Positions 16,695 to 25,286 of a DNA stretch of 64,000 nt are shown here, in pieces. Numbering within the stretch: the stretch's first letter is position 1; the number at the start of each line of letters is the position of its first letter. The DNA comes from JBDTSW01 sp963799815 (lineage in GTDB: Bacteria > Actinomycetota > Thermoleophilia > Solirubrobacterales > 70-9). A model generated the notes under the pieces. The model ran no database searches. It was not told where the DNA came from and saw nothing but the letters and a program-made list of their open reading frames with translations. The stretch lies in the NCBI GenBank assembly GCA_963799815.1, contig CAWCYG010000004.1:62001-126000 (forward strand), read 5' to 3'. The translations under genes were made by a program, and so were the position numbers.

Positions 16695-17138
16695 TGGCCC
16701 GCGCCGACGACGTGCGCGAGCCCGAGAAGGTCGTCTCGATCGACGCCGAGTACCTCTCCGGGGAGCGTTTCCCGTACCAGGAGGACATCTCGCTCCTCGA
16801 GGACATCGACCTCGATGCGGCCACGCCAGGCCAGGACCTCAACTGGCTCGAGGATGTCGAGCTGCTCGAGGAGGAGGGCGTGCCGGCGGTCTTCGACCGC
16901 TACTCCAACTCCTTCCTTCGGCATCTACTTCGACATCCCCGATGGCCGCGAGGACGAGATCGCCCGCAAGGTCCTGATCGCGCACCTCCAAGCCGGTAAC
17001 TCCTACGGCATCCGCCTCAAGCAGGCCCACGCCAAGTTCCCTCAGCCCGAGCTCGGGCCCTGGGTCTCCGACTCGCCCGTCGTGGGCGAGGACTGGAGGC
17101 CGCCGGTGCTCGAGGGCTGGGAGCCGCCCGACCACTAG
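16694..17138 (+). CDS. unknown acidic protein of module 1, frameshifted
   Basis: The gene begins with an ATGA overlap on glxD. Frame one reads about 74 residues, very acidic (YQEDISLLEDIDLDAATPGQ ending DRYSNSF). The second frame continues from 16917 with FGIYFDIPDGREDEIARKVL and a proline/tryptophan-rich end WRPPVLEGWEPPDH. The span of 445 nt is one base too long, and the junction lies in CCTTCCTTC, a slippage-prone repeat. Joined, it is ~147 residues with no recognised family. Being locked between glxD and the FAD oxidoreductases, it may be a subunit or chaperone of the synthase or of the oxidoreductases. Function unknown. Confidence 0.65.
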
Positions 17139-17146
17139 CGACCCTT

Positions 17147-18436
17147 ATGGCTTCGTTGCCTGACTCCGCCCGCCACCTCGTGATCGGGGCGGGTGTCCAT
17201 GGGCTCTCGACGGCATGGCACCTGGCGGCGGCGGGGGAGGAGGCACTCGTAGTCGACAAGGCTTCGGTCGCGTCCGGCGCCTCCGGCATCGCCTGCGGGG
17301 TGATCCGCAACAACTACTTCCAGCCGGCGATGCAGGAGCTGATGGCCGCCTGTGTGGAGATCTGGGAGTCCGATCCCGAGACCCTCCACTACCACGGGTC
17401 GGGCTACATCGCGCTCGGGCCGCGGGCCCAGGAGGCGGAGCTGGCCGAGGTCTTCGAGCGCCAGCAGCGGATCGGGTACCCGTCGGAGCTCCACACCGGG
17501 GCGGATGCTGTCCGCTCCCACATGCGCGAGCTCTACCCCGACTGGCGGGCGCAGGGCCTCACCGCCTGCCTGCACGAGCGCGCCGGCGGGTTCGCGTTCA
17601 ACCGGGAGTCGATGCTGGGCCTCGCGTCTAAGGCGCGTGCCGCCGGCGCGCGGATCTCAGAGGGGGTCGAGGTCACCGGCTTTCGCCGCGACGGGTCGGG
17701 AGCGGTGGCCGCGGTGGAGACGACGGCGGGCGCGGTCGAGGTCGACCAGGTGGTGATCGCGGTGGGCCCGTGGATCGCACACCTGTGGCGGCTGCTCGGC
17801 CTTCCCGACCGGATCGACGTCCGCCATCCCGATGGCGAGCTTGAGCGCGATGCCCCGATGTGGACGTACTGGTACCTGCAGGAGGGCGAGGTCGCCATGG
17901 CGCCGGCGACCCTGGACACGGCCTCAGGCGCGGAGGCTCCGGTGCTCCACGTCGACGCGGAGGGCCCGCTGCGAGCCGACGACGGCACCGTGGTCAGCGA
18001 GGGCCCCTGGGGCATCTACGTGAAGCCTGACCGCGAGTCGGTCCAGGGCGGGGCGCAGCCGCTCCGCCTCGGGCACGAGATCCAGCTCGACCCCTACCCC
18101 ACGGGCTCGGTCGAGGCGAGTTTCCCGGACCTGTGGTGCGCGGCGCTCTCGCACTGCATGGAGCGGTTCGAGGGCTGTCGCCGCAGCTACGTCCAGGTGC
18201 GCTCGGGCGGTGCGGGGGCGTTCACCGCCGACAACTTCCCGATCTTCGATCGGATGCTCGACAACGTCTACGTCGCCGCGGACTCGAACCACGGCTACAA
18301 GATGATCGCGGTCGGGCGCGAGGTCGCCCGCGAGCTGCGCGGCGAGCATTCGACGCTGCTGGCGCCGTTTCGCTTCGAGCGCTTCTCGACGGGCGAGCTG
18401 CATCCGGTCTCGCAGAGCCCGTACCCGTGGAGCTGA
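17147..18436 (+). CDS. FAD-dependent amine oxidoreductase, DAO family (module 1, first)
   Basis: A 429-residue protein of the D-amino-acid/sarcosine-type FAD oxidoreductase family. The dinucleotide-binding motif HLVIGAGVHGLSTAWHLA is at residues ~10-27, the second FAD contact SGASGIACGVIRNNYF follows, and FTADNFPIFD ... DSNHGYKMIAVG near the end closes the FAD site. Members oxidise N-methyl or secondary amines to an imine or methylene group. It lies 8 bp after the unknown gene and overlaps its paralogue downstream by 10 bp. It is probably one of two subunits or two enzymes acting on the N-alkylglutamate product; specificity is inferred. Confidence 0.85.
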   Translation: MASLPDSARHLVIGAGVHGLSTAWHLAAAGEEALVVDKASVASGASGIACGVIRNNYFQPAMQELMAACVEIWESDPETLHYHGSGYIALGPRAQEAELAEVFERQQRIGYPSELHTGADAVRSHMRELYPDWRAQGLTACLHERAGGFAFNRESMLGLASKARAAGARISEGVEVTGFRRDGSGAVAAVETTAGAVEVDQVVIAVGPWIAHLWRLLGLPDRIDVRHPDGELERDAPMWTYWYLQEGEVAMAPATLDTASGAEAPVLHVDAEGPLRADDGTVVSEGPWGIYVKPDRESVQGGAQPLRLGHEIQLDPYPTGSVEASFPDLWCAALSHCMERFEGCRRSYVQVRSGGAGAFTADNFPIFDRMLDNVYVAADSNHGYKMIAVGREVARELRGEHSTLLAPFRFERFSTGELHPVSQSPYPWS

Positions 18437-19707
18437 GGCCGGCGAGCCACGTCGTCGTCGGCGGCGGAGTGCTGGGGCTCTCGGCTGCCTGGCGCCTCGC
18501 CGAGCGCGGCGCCGACGTGCTTGTGGTGGAGAAGGGGCTGATCGGAAGCGGAGCCTCGGGCGCTGCCGGCGGCATCGTCCGCAACTACTATCGCTCGCCG
18601 GCGATCACCGAGATCATCCGGATGTCGGTCGAGCTCTTCGAGGCCGAGCCGGAGGAGTTCGGCTTTCGCCAGATCGGCTACCTCGCGGCCGTGCCCGAGC
18701 GCCAGGTGGACGACCTCATCGCGATCCGCGAACAGCACGAGCGCGCGGGCTACGAGTCCGAGCTCGCGCTCGGCGCCGACGACTGCCGCACGTACCTCTC
18801 CTTCACCTGGCCGGATTGGGAGGCCGACGTCGCCGCGATCCTGCACGAGCGACGGGGCGGCTGGGCCGATCCGATGCAGACGGTGCGCCACCTCGCGTCG
18901 CGGGCGCGGGCGGCCGGCGCGGTGATCGAGGAGGGGGTGGAGGTGACCGGGCTTGGGCTCGGGGTCGGCGGGGTGGAGTCGGTCCAGACCTCGAAGGGCA
19001 GCATCCCGTGTGAGACGCTCGTGGCCGCGCCGGGCCCATGGGTCGAGTCGCTCTGGCGCATGCTCGGGCTGCGCCCGGAGATCGAGCCGTCTGACGGCGG
19101 AGAGCCCCGGCCGCTGATCGCCTACCTGAAGGCCCAGGAAGGGGAGTTCGCCCTGCCCGGGGTCGGTCTCGGCGGCCGCGCCGGGGCCGAGCCGCCCGTT
19201 GTGCACCTGGATCAGGCCGGCGAGCTTCGCTCCGACTCCGACGGCCGCGTGCTCCATCCCGGCCCCTGGGGGATCTACCTGCGCATGGGCCGCGACGGCA
19301 CCGGGGTGACCGGCGGCGGCCTGCCGGTGTTGCTCTCGAAGCCCGACCTCGATCCCTACGGGCCCGACAATCCAGCCCACGCGGCGGACGAGGCATTCGG
19401 CGAGTTCTTCACGTCCGGGCTCGCCCAGGCCTTCGGGCGCTTCCGTGGCCGGGCGGCAGAGTGGCGGATGACGCTTGGCGGCGGCATCGTCGCCCACACC
19501 CCCGACAACTACCCGATCTGCGACTGGGTGCTCGAGAACGCCTACGCGATCGTCGACTCGGGCCACGGCTTCAAGATGCTGGCGCTGGGTCGCCTCGCCG
19601 CCGACGACGTCCTCGACCGAGGCGACCGGCTCGAAGCCTTCGGGCTGGGGCGCTTCGCCCGCGGCGAGTCGCACCTGGCCTCGAAGGGCCCCTATCCCTG
19701 GACGTAG
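18427..19707 (+). CDS. FAD-dependent amine oxidoreductase, DAO family (module 1, second)
   Basis: A 426-residue paralogue of the preceding protein, starting at GTG inside its last codons. It shows HVVVGGGVLGLSAAWRLAER, GSGASGAAGGIVRNYY and HTPDNYPICDWVLENA ... DSGHGFKMLALG. The two proteins are alike along their whole length, including the shared C-terminal SxSPYPW/SKGPYPW end. Translational overlap suggests 1:1 production, perhaps a heterodimer. It converges with cynS, 18 bp away. Close alternatives are dimethylglycine or sarcosine dehydrogenases; the long C-terminal folate domain of those enzymes is absent. Confidence 0.85.
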   Translation: MELRPASHVVVGGGVLGLSAAWRLAERGADVLVVEKGLIGSGASGAAGGIVRNYYRSPAITEIIRMSVELFEAEPEEFGFRQIGYLAAVPERQVDDLIAIREQHERAGYESELALGADDCRTYLSFTWPDWEADVAAILHERRGGWADPMQTVRHLASRARAAGAVIEEGVEVTGLGLGVGGVESVQTSKGSIPCETLVAAPGPWVESLWRMLGLRPEIEPSDGGEPRPLIAYLKAQEGEFALPGVGLGGRAGAEPPVVHLDQAGELRSDSDGRVLHPGPWGIYLRMGRDGTGVTGGGLPVLLSKPDLDPYGPDNPAHAADEAFGEFFTSGLAQAFGRFRGRAAEWRMTLGGGIVAHTPDNYPICDWVLENAYAIVDSGHGFKMLALGRLAADDVLDRGDRLEAFGLGRFARGESHLASKGPYPWT

Positions 19708-19725
19708 GCGGGTCCGGAGAGGCCG

Positions 19726-20175
19726 CTACTCCCGCCACTCATACGGCAGGAACTTGCCGTTCAGCACGATCTCGACCCGATCGCCCGCGGGATCAGGAAT
19801 CCGGCGGACGGTGAAGCCGAAGTTGATCGCGCTCATGATCCCGTCGCCGAACTCCTCGTGGATCAGCTCCTTGATCGCCGGACCGTAGACCTGGACGATC
19901 TCGTAGAAGCGATAGACGGTCGGGTCGGTGGGGACGGACTCGTCGAGGCCGCCACGCATCGGCGACGCGGTGAGCTCGGCGACCGCGTCGGCATCCAGCC
20001 CGAGGGTGTCGACCGCGGCTCGTGCCTGATCCTCGGAGAGCGGAAACTGACCTAAAAGCGCGCAGGTCGACCACTCCACCGGCGCTCCGAGCGTCTCGGC
20101 GAGCTCCGCCCAGGTGAGGCCGTGGGCGCGTTTAGCAGTGAGAATCTGCTCCGAGAGCTGCCGCCGCCGGGTCAT
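19726..20175 (-). CDS. cynS: cyanate hydratase (cyanase)
   Basis: A 149-residue cyanase that converts cyanate plus bicarbonate to ammonia and CO2. An N-terminal helical HTH-like domain (ILTAKRAHGLTWAELAETLG) precedes the catalytic part. The active-site residues Arg and Glu in TVYRFYEIVQVYG and Ser in GIMSAINFGF match Arg96, Glu99 and Ser122 of the E. coli enzyme. It is last in the minus-strand sox-fhs-fchA-eamA operon (14 bp after eamA), so cyanate use is regulated with C1-amine catabolism. It would feed ammonium to the same pool as Amt. Confidence 0.93.
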   Translation of the reverse strand: MTRRRQLSEQILTAKRAHGLTWAELAETLGAPVEWSTCALLGQFPLSEDQARAAVDTLGLDADAVAELTASPMRGGLDESVPTDPTVYRFYEIVQVYGPAIKELIHEEFGDGIMSAINFGFTVRRIPDPAGDRVEIVLNGKFLPYEWRE

Positions 20176-20188
20176 GAAGAGAGCCTAT

Positions 20189-21034
20189 TCACCCCGCGGC
20201 TATGAGCGCGACTCCCGTCAGCGCGACCGCCACCCCGGCGGCCTGCACCGTGGCGAGCCGCTCGCCGAGAAGCGCCCTCGCCAGCACCACCGTGCCGACC
20301 GGGTAGAGCGAGGCGAGGACGGCGACGACGCTCAGGAGCCCGGTCTCGGTGCCCAGCGCGAAGCAGGCGTTGGCGCCGACGTCGAGAAGCCCGATCAGCG
20401 CCAGCGCCGGCAGGTCCGTCGCGTTGCCGCCCAGGCGCGGGCGCGCGATGACGAGGACCACGGCGAGCGCCGCGGTGGCGGCGATCCGCGCAACGAGGAG
20501 CGCGCCCAGGGGGTCGGTCGAGTCGGCCGCCGCGTCCATGCCCACGTAGAAGCCGCCGAAGCCAAGGGCCGCGATCGCGCTGAGAACCAGGGCCTCACGC
20601 GAGCGCCCGTCCTTTATGCGGCCATCCACGCTGCGCGTCGCGAGGGCGACGCCGGCGAAGACCCCCAGCATCCCCACCACCTGAAGCCCGCCCGGCCGCT
20701 CGCCCGCGGCGAGGCCGACCACCACCGGCAGGACCGCGGCGCCGCTGGCGGAGATCGGCGAGATCACGCTCATCGTCCCGATCGCCAGGGCTCGGTAAAG
20801 CGCCGCGATCCCGGCCAGCTGGCAGACACCGGCGATCAGCGCGGGCGCGACATCGGTGCCTGCGGGGACCTCCAGGCTGCCGGCGCCCACGACCACGGTG
20901 ATCGCCGCCACGCCGCAGAGTTGGCTCGCTCCGAGCACGAGCGCGAGGGTCAGGCGCCGGGTGCGCAGGCCGCCGAGAAAGTCCGCGAGGCCCCAGCACA
21001 GCGCGGTGGCGAAGCCGAGCGCGACCGCAGCCAC
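20189..21034 (-). CDS. EamA/DMT superfamily transporter
   Basis: A 281-residue membrane protein of ten predicted helices made of two EamA repeats (FATALCWGLADFLGGL at the start; YPVGTVVLARALLGERLATV near the end, the usual re-entry signature). The start is GTG. Ten bases after fchA and 14 before cynS, it is part of the same operon. Export or import of an amine, amino acid or cyanate is conceivable; substrates in this family cannot be read from sequence. Confidence 0.82.
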   Translation of the reverse strand: MAAVALGFATALCWGLADFLGGLRTRRLTLALVLGASQLCGVAAITVVVGAGSLEVPAGTDVAPALIAGVCQLAGIAALYRALAIGTMSVISPISASGAAVLPVVVGLAAGERPGGLQVVGMLGVFAGVALATRSVDGRIKDGRSREALVLSAIAALGFGGFYVGMDAAADSTDPLGALLVARIAATAALAVVLVIARPRLGGNATDLPALALIGLLDVGANACFALGTETGLLSVVAVLASLYPVGTVVLARALLGERLATVQAAGVAVALTGVALIAAG

Positions 21035-21043
21035 GGCGGATCG

Positions 21044-21616
21044 TCAGCCCGCCGCGCGCCGAGCCCGCTCGGCGGCGGCCAAGGCCCGCTCGGCGCGAGG
21101 GTCCTCGCGATCGGCAAGGTTCGCCGCCACGAGCGCAGCCGAGCTGACCGCCGCCGCCACCGCGAGGTGGGTCGCGGTCAGCGCGTCGGCTGTGAACGGC
21201 CAGTCGCCGGCGGCCGCCACCTCGGCGCCCGCCTCGGCGAGCTCGGCGGCCGACTCAGCCACCTCGAGCGGAGGCTCGGCGGCGAGCGCCAGGGCCTGTG
21301 CTCGCGCCTGCGGGCCAGCGGCTTCGATCACCCGCTCGTAGGCCTCGGCATCGGCATCTGCGACGGCGGGGAGGCGAGCGCGTAGATCACCCGCCGCCGC
21401 ACCGAGAGCCCGCATGCGCTGCTCCTGCCGTGGCTTGGTGGCCTCGCCGCCGGCTACCCGTTCGGCCGCGAGGCCAGCCGTCAGCTCGACCAGCGAGGCG
21501 GCCGACGCGCAGGCCAGGGCAGCGGCAACCCCAGCCGCAGCGGGCTCCTCGCGCGACGCGAGGTCGGCAAGCGCGTCGTCAATCCGGCGGTCGGCGAGCC
21601 CGGCCATGGCCCGCAT
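21044..21616 (-). CDS. fchA: methenyl-THF cyclohydrolase (FchA/cyclodeaminase fold)
   Basis: A ~190-residue, alanine-rich all-helical protein of the formiminotransferase-cyclodeaminase/FchA family, hydrolysing 5,10-methenyl-THF to 10-formyl-THF. Family features are the short conserved start RRIDDALADLASREEPAAAG and the central DADAEAYERVIEA segment. The ATG at 21616 (or 21607) lies 14 bp after the fhs stop and fits the family length; a longer in-frame extension would overlap fhs by 109 bp and looks like read-through. The presence of this enzyme next to a FolD homologue without its cyclohydrolase lysine makes it the probable cyclohydrolase of the route. Confidence 0.85.
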   Translation of the reverse strand: MRAMAGLADRRIDDALADLASREEPAAAGVAAALACASAASLVELTAGLAAERVAGGEATKPRQEQRMRALGAAAGDLRARLPAVADADAEAYERVIEAAGPQARAQALALAAEPPLEVAESAAELAEAGAEVAAAGDWPFTADALTATHLAVAAAVSSAALVAANLADREDPRAERALAAAERARRAAG

Positions 21617-21630
21617 CTTCGCAGCGCCAT

Positions 21631-23307
21631 CTAGAACAGCCCGACGGTTCGGCCCTCGGCGTCGATGTCGACGCCGAACGCGGCGGCCGTCTTGCCGAGC
21701 CCGGGCATCTGCTGGATCTCGCCGCAGAGCGGGACCAGCCACCCGGCGCCGGTGTACGCACGCACGTCACGGACCGGAAGCTGGAACCCGCGTGGCGCGC
21801 CGAGGAGCGCGGGGTCCGCCGAGAGCGAGAGCGGAGTCTTGGCCATGCAGACCGGGAGCCCGCCCAGGCCCTGGCTCTCGAACCGCTCGAGCTTGTGCTC
21901 GGCCTCGAGGTAATAGACGACCTCCGACGCGCCGTAGACGCGCTCGGCGATCGTCTCGATCTTCTCCTTGATCGAGTTGTCGCCGTCGTAGAGGAACCGG
22001 AACTCGTTCGGCTCGTCGCACGCTGCGACGACGGCCTCGGCGAGGTCGGCCACACCCTTGCCGCCCTGCGCGAACCCGTCGCTGACGGCGGCGCCGAAGG
22101 CTCCCGCCTCCTGCGCGAGGCGACTCACCAGCTCGACCTCCTCGTCCGTGTCCTCGGGCCTGCGGTTGACCGCGACCACCGCCGGGAGGCCGAAGTTGCG
22201 CACGATCTCGAGGTGGCGCGTTAGGTTCTCGACGCCGGCCTCGACCGCCCGCAGGCCGTCCCTGCTGTTGGTCCCAGGATCGTCGCCAAGGCCGCCATGG
22301 TGCTTCAGCGCGCGCACGGTGGCGACGAGGACGATCGCATCGGGCGCGATCCCGCCGGCGCGGCAGACGATGTCGATGAACTTCTCCATCCCCATGTCCG
22401 ACCCGAACCCGGACTCGGTGATCACGTAGTCGCCGAGCTTCAGCCCGAGCAGATCGGCCACGACGGAGGAGTTTCCGTGGGCGATGTTCGCGAAGGGACC
22501 CGCGTGCATGAGGCACGGCTGCCCCTCGAGCGTCTGAATCAGATTCGGCTTGATCGCGTCCTTCAGCAGCACGGTCATGGCTCCCGCCGCGCCGAGGTCC
22601 TCGGCGGTCACCGGCTCGCCCGCGCGCGTGTACGCGGCGGTGATCCGGCCCATCCGGCGGCGGAGATCCTGAAGGTCGTGCGCCACGGCGAGGATCGCCA
22701 TCACCTCCGAGGCGGCGGTGATGTCGAACCCCGTCTCGCGTGGGTAGCCGTTGGCGGCGCCGCCGAGCCCCAGCGCCACGTGGCGCAGCGCGCGGTCGTT
22801 CATGTCCACGGCTCGCTTCCACGTCACCTGTAGCGCGTCGATGTGGTGCGGGTTGCCGTGCAGGATCGAGGCGTCGAGGATCGCGGCGAGGAGGTTGTTG
22901 GCGGCGCCGATTGCGTGGATGTCGCCGGTGAAGTGAAGGTTTAGGTCCTCCATCGGGACGACCTGGGCGAACCCGCCGCCGGCGGCCCCACCCTTCATCC
23001 CAAACACCGGCCCGACCGACGGCTCGCGCAGGCACAGCACCGGGTTGCGCCCGATGTAGCCCATGCCCTCGGTCAGCGCCACCGAGGTGGTCGTCTTGCC
23101 CTCACCGGCCTTGGTCGGCGTCATTCCGGCGACGCAGACGAGCTTGCCGTTCGGCCGGTCCGCCAGGCGGTCCAGCGCTTCCAGCGAGATCTTGCTCTTG
23201 TACCGCCCGTACGGCTCGATTTCCTCGGGCTCGAGCCCGAGGCTCTCGCCGATCTCCTCGATCGGCTGAAGCTCCGCGTCCTGTGCGATCTCGAGGCTTG
23301 ACTTCAT
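21631..23307 (-). CDS. fhs: formate-tetrahydrofolate ligase
   Basis: A 558-residue formyl-THF synthetase. The P-loop region TPTKAGEGKTTTSVAL is at ~64-80, followed by LREPSVGPVFGMKGGAAGGG, HFTGDIHAIGAANNLLAAI and the FDITAASEVMAILA signature. It interconverts formate + THF + ATP with 10-formyl-THF. In the catabolic direction it would recover ATP and release formate for Fdh. Spacing of 24 bp behind soxB and 14 bp ahead of fchA places it in the sox operon. Confidence 0.96.
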   Translation of the reverse strand: MKSSLEIAQDAELQPIEEIGESLGLEPEEIEPYGRYKSKISLEALDRLADRPNGKLVCVAGMTPTKAGEGKTTTSVALTEGMGYIGRNPVLCLREPSVGPVFGMKGGAAGGGFAQVVPMEDLNLHFTGDIHAIGAANNLLAAILDASILHGNPHHIDALQVTWKRAVDMNDRALRHVALGLGGAANGYPRETGFDITAASEVMAILAVAHDLQDLRRRMGRITAAYTRAGEPVTAEDLGAAGAMTVLLKDAIKPNLIQTLEGQPCLMHAGPFANIAHGNSSVVADLLGLKLGDYVITESGFGSDMGMEKFIDIVCRAGGIAPDAIVLVATVRALKHHGGLGDDPGTNSRDGLRAVEAGVENLTRHLEIVRNFGLPAVVAVNRRPEDTDEEVELVSRLAQEAGAFGAAVSDGFAQGGKGVADLAEAVVAACDEPNEFRFLYDGDNSIKEKIETIAERVYGASEVVYYLEAEHKLERFESQGLGGLPVCMAKTPLSLSADPALLGAPRGFQLPVRDVRAYTGAGWLVPLCGEIQQMPGLGKTAAAFGVDIDAEGRTVGLF

Positions 23308-23331
23308 CTGGCTCGCTCTCCTTCTCTGTTG

Positions 23332-24549
23332 TCAGTGCGACACGGCGGCTGCCCCCACCTCGGAGACGAGCCGGTCGCGGTAGAAGCGCTCGAGCGCGAA
23401 CGGCTCGATCAGCTCGGGAGTGGTGCCGGTCGCCACCAGCTCCGCCATGGTCTTGCCGACTATCGGCGCCGCCTTGAAGCCGTAGGTGCCCCACCCGGCG
23501 CTGAGCAGGAAGCCGTCCACCTCGGTGCGGCCGAGGATCGGGCTGTAGTCGGGGCTGATGTCGCAGAGGCCGGCCCAGCTGCGCAGCATCCGCGCCCGCT
23601 CGAGCTGAGGAAAGAGCTCCAGCGCATTTCGTGATGCCTCCTGGAGGAAGTTGAGGGTGCCCTGCTGGCGGTAGGTCGTCCAGGGCTCGATCTCGGCGCC
23701 GATCAGGAACTCGCCACGGTCGGTCTGCGAGATGTAGACGTGCATCTGCGAGGAGACGATCACGACGTCTAGCAGCGGCTTCAGTGGCTCGGTTACGAAC
23801 GCCTGGAGGATGTGGGTCGTGATCGGGAGCTCGACTCCGGCCATCGCCGCGACCGTCGAGCTCCAGCCCGCGGTCGCGTTGACCACGGTGCCGGCGCCGA
23901 TCGTGCGCCCGTTGGCGAGGGTGACACCGCTGGCCCGTCCGTTGGAGCGCTCGACGCCGGTCACCTTCGCATACGGGTGGATCTCGGCCCCGCCTGCGTC
24001 GGCACCGCGCGCGAGCCCCCAGACGACTGCGTCGTGGCGGATGATCCCGCCAGGGGGGTGGTAGAGGGCTCCCATGACCGGATAGACGGCGTCGGGCTCG
24101 ACCGACATCGCCGGGGCCAGGCGTCTGACCTCCTCGGGCCCGATCACCTTCGAGTCGATCCCCTCGAGCCGGTTGACCTCGGCCCGTTCGTTCATCACGA
24201 ACATCGCCCGGTCCGTGTGGGCGAGCGTGAGATGCCCCTCTTGGGAGAACAGCAGGTTGTAGTTGAGCTCTGCCGAGAGCCTCTCGTAGAGCTTCACCGA
24301 GGCGTCGTAGAAGCGGGCGCCCTCGGGCGTCTTGTAGTTCGAGCGAAGGATCGTCGTGTTGCGGCCCGCCGCGCCCGAGCCGATGTAGCTCTGCTCCAGC
24401 ACGCAGACGTCCGTGATTCCGTGGTCGCGCGCCAGGTAATAGGCGGTCGCGAGCCCGTGAGAGCCTCCACCGACGATGACAACGTCGTAGCGATCGCGAA
24501 GCTCGGTGGCCCGCCGCCACATCCGACGCTTGCGAAAGAGGTCACGCAC
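23332..24549 (-). CDS. soxB: sarcosine oxidase beta/NMG dehydrogenase MgdA-like FAD subunit
   Basis: A 405-residue FAD subunit of the heterotetrameric sarcosine oxidase family (SoxB; MgdA in N-methylglutamate dehydrogenase). Motifs are YDVVIVGGGSHGLATAYYLA, GSGAAGRNTTILRSNYKTPE (the stretch bearing the covalent-flavin histidine in classical SoxB should be compared here) and SPDYSPILG ... SAGWGTYGFKAAPIVG. The GTG start overlaps the soxG stop by eight bases. It oxidises an N-methyl group to a methylene passed to THF. The sarcosine versus N-methylglutamate choice is inferred from flanking ligase and synthase genes. Confidence 0.88.
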   Translation of the reverse strand: MRDLFRKRRMWRRATELRDRYDVVIVGGGSHGLATAYYLARDHGITDVCVLEQSYIGSGAAGRNTTILRSNYKTPEGARFYDASVKLYERLSAELNYNLLFSQEGHLTLAHTDRAMFVMNERAEVNRLEGIDSKVIGPEEVRRLAPAMSVEPDAVYPVMGALYHPPGGIIRHDAVVWGLARGADAGGAEIHPYAKVTGVERSNGRASGVTLANGRTIGAGTVVNATAGWSSTVAAMAGVELPITTHILQAFVTEPLKPLLDVVIVSSQMHVYISQTDRGEFLIGAEIEPWTTYRQQGTLNFLQEASRNALELFPQLERARMLRSWAGLCDISPDYSPILGRTEVDGFLLSAGWGTYGFKAAPIVGKTMAELVATGTTPELIEPFALERFYRDRLVSEVGAAAVSH

Positions 24550-25276
24550 GGAAGCCCACCTCCGCCGGGAGGGCGTCGACGCCGACCGCGCGCCCGCCGA
24601 GGTGCTTCGCAGCGTCGACGAACACGGTCCACACGTACTGCGCATACCCGGCGCCGAACATGTGCAGGAAGCCGTCGTCTGCGGTCCGCAGGACCATCCC
24701 CGGGACCCGTGCCACCGACACCGGGGCGAACGCCGCCTCGCCGAAGGCCTGCGGGCGCATGTCGAGCGCCGTGCTGCGCGCGAAGGCCTCACGGGCGCTC
24801 GGCCCGACCACAGCGTTCGAGCCAAGCGTCGTCGTCAGCTCGTGAACCGAGGCGAACGACACGGCGGCCGCCGCAGCCTCGAGCTGATCCCGAACGGTCG
24901 CCGTCGCCTCTGGAGGAGTCACCGCCAGAACGCGCCCGCTCGTGAGGGGACACCACCACACCTGCTCGCAAAGAGCCGCCTGTCCGAGGGTGAGACTGGC
25001 GCCGCCCGCGAGGCTCGAGACGATCTTCGCCGCGACCTCCGGGGCGGCTTGGAGCTCGAGCTTTCCGAGGCAGGAGAGATCCGCCACCCCGACGGTTCGC
25101 TCGCAGGCGGCTGCCTCCCGCTCGGGGTCGCCGTAGTCGGCCACCGAGCGCCAGCCCAGCCGCACTGACGTACGCGCACCGGCCTCCCGATGCGACCACT
25201 CGATCGGGCTGCGCAGAGCGGGGGCGTCTCCCGCGGAGGGCTGGGCGGCGTCCGGAGCCAGGAACTCGAGCTTCAT
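24542..25276 (-). CDS. soxG: sarcosine oxidase gamma/MgdD-like subunit
   Basis: A 244-residue protein like the SoxG gamma subunit, distantly related to the folate-binding GcvT fold. Segments such as RLGWRSVADYGDPEREAAA, DLSCLGKLELQAAPEVAAKI and DGFLHMFGAGYAQYVWTVF match the family pattern. It lies between soxA (10 bp) and soxB (8-bp overlap). It is longer than many SoxG proteins (~200), with extra N-terminal residues after MKLEFLAPDAAQ. Role: a structural part of the tetramer. Confidence 0.82.
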   Translation of the reverse strand: MKLEFLAPDAAQPSAGDAPALRSPIEWSHREAGARTSVRLGWRSVADYGDPEREAAACERTVGVADLSCLGKLELQAAPEVAAKIVSSLAGGASLTLGQAALCEQVWWCPLTSGRVLAVTPPEATATVRDQLEAAAAAVSFASVHELTTTLGSNAVVGPSAREAFARSTALDMRPQAFGEAAFAPVSVARVPGMVLRTADDGFLHMFGAGYAQYVWTVFVDAAKHLGGRAVGVDALPAEVGFRA

Positions 25277-25286
25277 CCCCTCGACC

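Noticed and set aside
18295..19674. 459-codon minus-strand frame opposite the second FAD oxidoreductase
   Set aside because: Shadow of a gene with clear FAD motifs; no start context.
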